NCBI GenBank assembly: GCA_000934455.1
Contig: KN882315.1
Span: 135,386 to 156,858 of the forward strand
Reading direction: 5' to 3'
DNA length: 21,473 bases
From: Apostichopus parvimensis
Taxonomy: Eukaryota; Echinodermata; Holothuroidea; Aspidochirotida; Stichopodidae
Positions 20,101-21,473 of the stretch are shown one piece after another. How positions within the stretch are numbered: position 1 is the first letter of the stretch; the number at the start of each line of letters is the position of its first letter. The position numbers and the translations under genes were made by a program. A model generated the notes under the pieces. The model saw nothing but the letters and a program-made list of their open reading frames with translations, had not been told where the DNA came from and searched no databases.

Positions 20101-21293
20101 TGTTGTATTAGTTGTTCTTGCTGTAAAACAAAACATGTAGGCTACTGCTCACCTAGCCTTTACACTTGTGTACAGAGTAAGTGGGACATCCAACAAATGG
20201 AATAAAAATGGCGCCCAAATTTAAGTTGTCGCAACTCTCAGTATAAAGGAACTATATTTTATATAAGCATGGTGCTGCCATATACCAGGAGGGAGACGAC
20301 TAATATCGTCATCATCCGTGGTCGGAGATGACGTAGTCCGAAGGGTACGCAAAAAATGGGGCGCGATCTTTTCCCATTAGCGGATAGGGAATGAAAAATG
20401 TTAAAGAAAAAAGAAAGAATGTTTTTTTTACAAGTTTTTTGCAAAGATTTTATATTTTATTTACAGGCAAGACGGACATACGAGTTAACTTTATCGTCTT
20501 CTCAAATGATCGTCTCTTCGATGCGGGGCCTCTTACAAATTTAAGCATGGAACGACCCTTTAATACCAGTCGCGTTACTTCACTAGATGTAACTGTTGGT
20601 GGACAAAGGGTGACGTCTCTCAGCAACGTGGTTTCACTAGCATTTCAAGTACCAAAGGTAAATGACAGACTTATCAAAGACGTTTCATTATATTATTTAA
20701 GGAGATATACTGTAAATGTTATCATGTCACTTCAGGCCTGCGCTCACTACCGTCACGTCACGTCACGACGGGACATGACACGAACTTTCACGACACATGA
20801 CGTCATGACACGATACACCACACATTGCATGATATAGCACGACACCATTACGTCACAAGTCTAAACGTTCTCAAATGTCACTATACGAACTGATACAGCA
20901 AAACAAGACGTAAAACAACAAATCGTCACATCGTCACAAAACACAATGGTATACTATCTCACGACATATCATTGAAACATATTAATCTGTCAAAGTAACA
21001 GTTATAATGACGTAATCAATTTTGTCACGTGATAATCTTTGAATACGAAACTTGTGTTTCGTATTTATCTCACAATGTAGGTTATTTTAATGTCATTCAT
21101 TGTACATACTATGTCTCTCTCTATTTTGTATAAAAAGGCGTCTTCTCAGGGTAGCCGCATCTGCGTTTGGTGGGATTTTGTTTTGAATAGTGGTCAAGGC
21201 GGATGGTCAAAAGAGGGCTGCAATGTCTCCATGGCAACCGATGAACACGTTATTTGTCATTGTAACCACCTTACTAACTTCGCGGTCCTAATG
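10982..21293 (+). CDS. Adhesion GPCR, N-terminal half in eight exons (3' incomplete)
   Basis: Joining 10982-11105, 11849-12054, 12918-13113, 16270-16719, 17283-17884, 19434-19806, 20467-20657 and 21150-21293 gives 2286 nt, 762 codons with no stop. Every intron is GT/AG and the phases (1,0,1,1,0,1,0) all match. Layout: signal peptide (1 to about 35), unrecognised domain copy 1 (43-176), copy 2 (177-326), Ser/Thr/Pro stalk (327 to about 490), GAIN region (about 490-714) and GPS (715-762). The product should be a plasma-membrane receptor that cleaves itself at HL/T in the GPS, leaving a tethered agonist starting TNFAVLM. The seven-helix domain lies beyond 21473. At least a dozen N-glycosylation sequons agree with an extracellular location. 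The ligand and subfamily are unknown; I know of no adhesion GPCR with this N-terminal pair. Confidence 0.85.
11106..11848 (+). other. Receptor intron 1 with a hairpin, G-run and decayed repeat
   Basis: No coding segment is seen. It contains a G11 run (11324-11334), a perfect 11-bp hairpin at 11348-11373 (CTAGAGTTCCT, loop TTAT, inverse arm), and a decayed segment at about 11590-11660 similar to the interior of the element at 9694-9918. The clusters suggest one or two old transposon copies. Confidence 0.55.
11849..12054 (+). CDS. Receptor exon 2: first half of domain copy 1
   Basis: The acceptor is TTTCTTTAAAG and the donor AAACAG/GTGAGA; 206 nt, entering in phase 1 and leaving in phase 0. 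It reads IRIINVTMVTDTHQVILGE, then HNITVELTIHNEYD and NHRWKVDMWMS up to KISYAKQ. It has alternating hydrophobic strands and two Trp (88 and 93 of the joined protein), with sequons at NVT and NIT. The HRWKVDMWMS block aligns with PLWRIIVWMS in exon 4, marking it as the front half of a duplicated beta-rich domain. Confidence 0.8.
12086..12605 (+). repeat. Minisatellite, about 13 units of about 40 bp, in intron 2
   Basis: Units follow the pattern TGTCATCTTGTG, then (C/T)GCCATCGTATATGACTAT and AAAGTAGTG, with many substitutions and small indels. About 13 units run through the first part of intron 2, beginning about 30 bp after the exon 2 donor. Divergence between units is considerable, so the array is not recent. 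Confidence 0.85.
12918..13113 (+). CDS. Receptor exon 3: second half of domain copy 1
   Basis: The acceptor is TTCATTCTACAG and the donor GCAAAG/GTGAGT; 196 nt, in phase 0, out phase 1. It reads MLSNSQKRKPLNSYHPF, then FSDLVYELNLWSTPCRKIKY and LCTSFGVRDD, ending ISCKYAPVCK. The four Cys are at joined residues 143, 150, 168 and 174. C150 and C168 have equivalents in copy 2 (C289 and C314); C143 and C174 do not and probably form an additional disulfide. One sequon (NVS) is present. Confidence 0.8.
13207..13597. mobile_element. hAT-type MITE with 8-bp target duplication, intron 3
   Basis: A 391-bp element with perfect 12-bp terminal inverted repeats CAGTGGCGGAGC / GCTCCGCCACTG. It is flanked by CACTCAAG (13199-13206) and CACTCAAT (13598-13605), an 8-bp duplication with one mismatch, as expected for hAT insertion. 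No transposase frame fits inside, so it is non-autonomous. An internal GTCAGGGGGG / CCCCCCTGAC hairpin (13547-13576) and a G10 run are near the right end. It lies 93 bp downstream of exon 3. Confidence 0.85.
13976..13988 (+). repeat. 13-bp direct repeat CCGTAACTTCGCG (also at 13782-13794)
   Basis: CCGTAACTTCGCG occurs exactly at 13782-13794 and at 13976-13988. A near inverse (CGCGAAATTAC) is found near 14236. CpG-containing words of this length are unlikely to recur by chance so close together, and may mark an unrecognised repeat in intron 3. Confidence 0.6.
14518..14760 (+). mobile_element. Full-length tRNA-derived SINE, intron 3
   Basis: The head carries an A box (TTAGCTCAGTGG, 14524-14535) and a B box (GAGTTCGAATC, 14568-14578), as in tRNA genes. 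It is followed by a body of about 150 bp with a palindrome CCTGCTTGCAGG and an ATAC repeat tail. A second copy lies inverted at 19842-20087 and a truncated one at 7340-7432. The cloverleaf is not complete on the 3' side of the B box, so it is a SINE rather than a tRNA gene. It is in sense orientation in the receptor gene. Confidence 0.9.
14761..15971 (+). other. Intron 3, distal part: G-rich tracts, no exon seen
   Basis: No coding signal. A G-rich tract at 15058-15105 and a weaker one at about 15650-15680 are the only standout structures; the remainder is AT-rich. Confidence 0.5.
15058..15091 (+). other. Predicted G-quadruplex on the sense strand, intron 3
   Basis: At least six runs of three or more G are separated by 1-3 bases within 34 nt (GGGAGAGGGTGGG, then TTGGGG, AGGGGGG, TGGG, TGGG). 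This fits the G3+N1-7 rule several times over. As it is on the coding strand, the intronic RNA could also fold. Confidence 0.7.
15972..16223. mobile_element. TTAA-flanked MITE candidate, intron 3
   Basis: TTAA at 15972-15975 and at 16220-16223 flank inverted ends AGGTAGTCAGTATAGATCCC and the inverse of a matching right end ending TACCT. About 20 of 28 positions agree including TTAAAGGTA. Target TTAA is the piggyBac preference. The interior has no open frame. It ends 46 bp before the exon 4 start. Confidence 0.5.
16270..16719 (+). CDS. Receptor exon 4: domain copy 2 in one exon
   Basis: The acceptor is CTATGATACACAG and the donor ATTCCAG/GTAAGC; 450 nt, phase 1 at both ends. It reads DGIVVDGLSFAYEPSY, then GDAVNLSINVTVDYDRDVSG, LNPLWRIIVWMSD, GDEFSFTDMQYSF, QMDYICIKFRLID and SIVRSACLPGP. 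It aligns with exons 2+3 at N-x2-W-(K/R)-x3-WMS, the gap-free F-x-F-(S/T)-D-x2-Y block, the R-x3-Y-(L/I)-C block and the last Cys. The whole domain is in one exon, whereas copy 1 is interrupted by a phase-0 intron. The fold is unrecognised; it looks like a beta-sandwich with one disulfide. Confidence 0.85.
16720..17282 (+). other. Receptor intron 4 with G12 and G16 runs
   Basis: No exon seen. Homopolymer G runs lie at 16848-16859 (12) and 17120-17135 (16), each beside ACGGG-type words. GGGCACTCTCT and AGGCACTTTTCTTT recall the GGGGCACTTTCTC near the left end of the element at 18917. A decayed copy of that family is possible. Confidence 0.5.
17283..17884 (+). CDS. Receptor exon 5: Ser/Thr/Pro-rich stalk and start of GAIN
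   Basis: The acceptor is CCGTTTTGGTAG and the donor GAGAAG/GTGAGA; 602 nt, in phase 1, out phase 0. The first two thirds are rich in Ser, Thr, Pro, Glu and Val without Cys (SAPSNSTEPG, DGTTTEQVL, SSGSSETTSV, VTSLPVTPKGR), typical of an O-glycosylated, extended stalk. The last 40 residues change character (EGEMTQQQVDDVLNIMQNI, LFRHIPEK) to an amphipathic helix-like segment, fitting the helical subdomain that opens GAIN domains. Sequons are NST and NIS. Confidence 0.85.
17931..18501. mobile_element. Fold-back element with about 200-bp inverted arms, intron 5
   Basis: The left arm 17931-18134 is nearly the reverse complement of the right arm 18302-18501. Both begin, read inwards, AAGAATAGTCCAGGTCAAAA and share segments such as GATATTGACAGTTGAA (AATATTGACAGTTGAA in the left arm) and AACAGGTGTGA. 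The spacer is about 167 bp. No transposase frame is seen. I could not find a target duplication. It begins 46 bp after the exon 5 donor. This is a long-inverted-repeat MITE or Foldback-type element. The intronic RNA would form a hairpin of about 200 bp. Confidence 0.85.
18917..19404. mobile_element. hAT-like non-autonomous element, 9-bp flanks, intron 5
   Basis: The element runs from CAGGGG to CCCCTG. GTTCATGCC occurs directly at both edges (18909-18917 and 19404-19412), overlapping the terminal base by one, so an 8-bp duplication is consistent. The left end carries a G17 run (18919-18935); the right end carries a GCATGCCCCC-like stretch. Interior is AT-rich, with no open frame of note. It ends about 21 bp before the exon 6 start. 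The 8-bp target size and CAG start suggest hAT. Confidence 0.75.
19434..19806 (+). CDS. Receptor exon 6: GAIN domain, central part
   Basis: The acceptor is TTTTTCATTTACAG and the donor GACACAG/GTAAGT; 373 nt, in phase 0, out phase 1. It reads IAVDVIHHISDFIDTATLA, then LNQILDNMYLDGGNKFHVV and VSTFRINTSQDA, later VEAGFFVPRKALPLLEDD. The early helices, a beta strand with an N-glycosylation site and a strand pair fit the helix-to-sheet passage of GAIN subdomains A and B. The exon starts only 21 bp after the end of a transposon-like element (18917-19404), so its acceptor lies in a short stretch of original intron. Confidence 0.8.
19842..20087 (-). mobile_element. Full-length tRNA-derived SINE, antisense, intron 6
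   Basis: Reverse-complement copy of the SINE at 14518-14760. On the minus strand it starts GAGTGTTAGATCAGTGGTTA, with a B box GAGTTCGAGTC, the same body, the palindrome CCTGCTAGCAGG and a decayed TAC/ATAC tail. It lies 35 bp after the exon 6 donor. The A box carries a C-to-A change (TTAGATCAGTGG). Confidence 0.9.
20088..20466 (+). other. Rest of intron 6, no exon seen
   Basis: Between the antisense SINE and exon 7. Contains an ATGGCGCCC word near 20208 (YY1-like) and an AT-rich acceptor region. No repeat recognised. Confidence 0.45.
20467..20657 (+). CDS. Receptor exon 7: GAIN subdomain B strands
   Basis: The acceptor is TTTATTTACAG and the donor CCAAAG/GTAAAT; 191 nt, in phase 1, out phase 0. 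It reads GKTDIRVNFIVFSNDRLFD, then TNLSMERPFNTSRVTSLDV and VVSLAFQVPK. The pattern (I-x-V-N-F-I-V-F-x-N-D-x-L-F, then an S-x-V-V-S-L-A-F strand close to the GPS) matches the beta strands preceding the GPS in adhesion GPCRs. Sequons are NLS and NTS. Confidence 0.85.
20740..20880 (+). repeat. Degenerate TGACG/CACGTCA-rich tract, intron 7
   Basis: Words CGTCACGTCACGTCACGAC, CATGACGTCATGACACGA and related CACGACA variants fill about 140 bases. It looks like a decayed short tandem repeat of CACGA/CACGT. It incidentally creates several CRE half-sites and one full TGACGTCA. Confidence 0.65.
21150..21293 (+). CDS. Receptor exon 8: GPS autoproteolysis motif
   Basis: The acceptor is GCGTCTTCTCAG and the donor CTAATG/GTAAGT; 144 nt, phase 0 at both ends. 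It reads GSRICVWWDFVLNSGQGGWS, then KEGCNVS and VICHCNHLTNFAVLM. All GPS hallmarks are present: C-x-W-W-D-F, G-G-W-S, G-C, C-x-C-N-H-L-T-N-F-A-V-L-M. The four Cys form the usual two disulfides, and the HL/T bond is the expected self-cleavage point, leaving TNFAVLM as the start of the tethered agonist. The next exon should begin the transmembrane region. Confidence 0.95.
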
Positions 21294-21473
21294 GTAAGTT
21301 CCTTTTTGTGTGTACGTGTAGTTATTCTCTCTTTACACCTTTACCTGCTTCCATGCATGATGCAGTGTTGGGCTAGCCATAGGGAACTGTACACTTCCTT
21401 TGCAAGACGATCAGTTGTCGTTCGAGTTGTCAGGTTTTCTGTACGAAGTAGATAGATCGCGTCAAGTGACCGA
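21294..21473 (+). other. Start of intron 8, truncated by the window
   Basis: Begins GTAAGTTCC. The open frame continuing from exon 8 encodes a hydrophobic stretch, but it lacks the first-helix pattern of adhesion GPCRs, so I read it as intron. Confidence 0.6.

Noticed and set aside
20658..20837. Read-through of receptor exon 7 into a Thr/His/Arg-rich tail
   Set aside because: It follows a GTAAAT donor and consists of the CACGA/CACGT repeat; the downstream GPS exon joins in phase 0 without it.
21294..21455. Hydrophobic continuation after the GPS as first transmembrane helix
   Set aside because: ATG/GTAAGT is a consensus donor, and the following peptide lacks the usual adhesion-GPCR helix 1 and ends in a stop.

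Overview
The window is genomic DNA from an animal, most likely a marine invertebrate deuterostome such as an echinoderm. Evidence is the spliced genes with GT/AG introns, an adhesion-GPCR GAIN/GPS module, a large C2H2 zinc-finger exon, a THAP exon, tRNA-derived SINEs, a CR1/L2-like LINE end, MITEs and AGGCCTA-rich intergenic DNA. The phylum is an inference; no species marker is visible.

Left part, minus strand (about 1660-7700): a poly-C2H2 zinc-finger gene. Its 2.5-kb last exon (1660-4211) encodes 21 intact and 2 decayed fingers. Two upstream candidate exons (5509-5587, 6176-6323) are acidic and carry SUMO-type motifs. A THAP-type zinc-finger first exon (7511-7693) may be an upstream exon of the same gene or a separate gene. 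The phases I can assign do not join these exons directly, so the 5' structure is unresolved. The introns hold a LINE 3' end, a SINE, a 33-bp direct repeat and a truncated SINE.

Middle (about 7700-10980): a 3.3-kb intergenic region between divergently oriented genes. It has YY1-like motifs next to the THAP start, an AT-rich palindromic tract, a MITE-like element, and a promoter-like cluster (E-box, CRE-like, ETS) near 10030-10130.

Right part, plus strand (10982-21293): the extracellular half of an adhesion GPCR, read as eight exons whose phases all join and give 762 residues. The order is signal peptide, two tandem copies of a W/C-containing beta-rich domain I do not recognise, a Ser/Thr/Pro-rich stalk, a GAIN region, and a GPS ending CHCNHLTNFAVLM. 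The seven-helix part lies beyond the window. The two unrecognised domains are each bounded by phase-1 introns, the usual sign of extracellular module duplication.

All seven complete introns of the receptor gene are loaded with repeats, often within 20-100 bp of a splice site: an approximately 40-bp minisatellite, a hAT-type MITE with 8-bp target duplications, a TTAA-flanked MITE, a 571-bp fold-back element, a second hAT-like element with 9-bp flanking repeats, two full-length SINEs, G-runs of 11-17 and a TGACG/CACG-rich tract.
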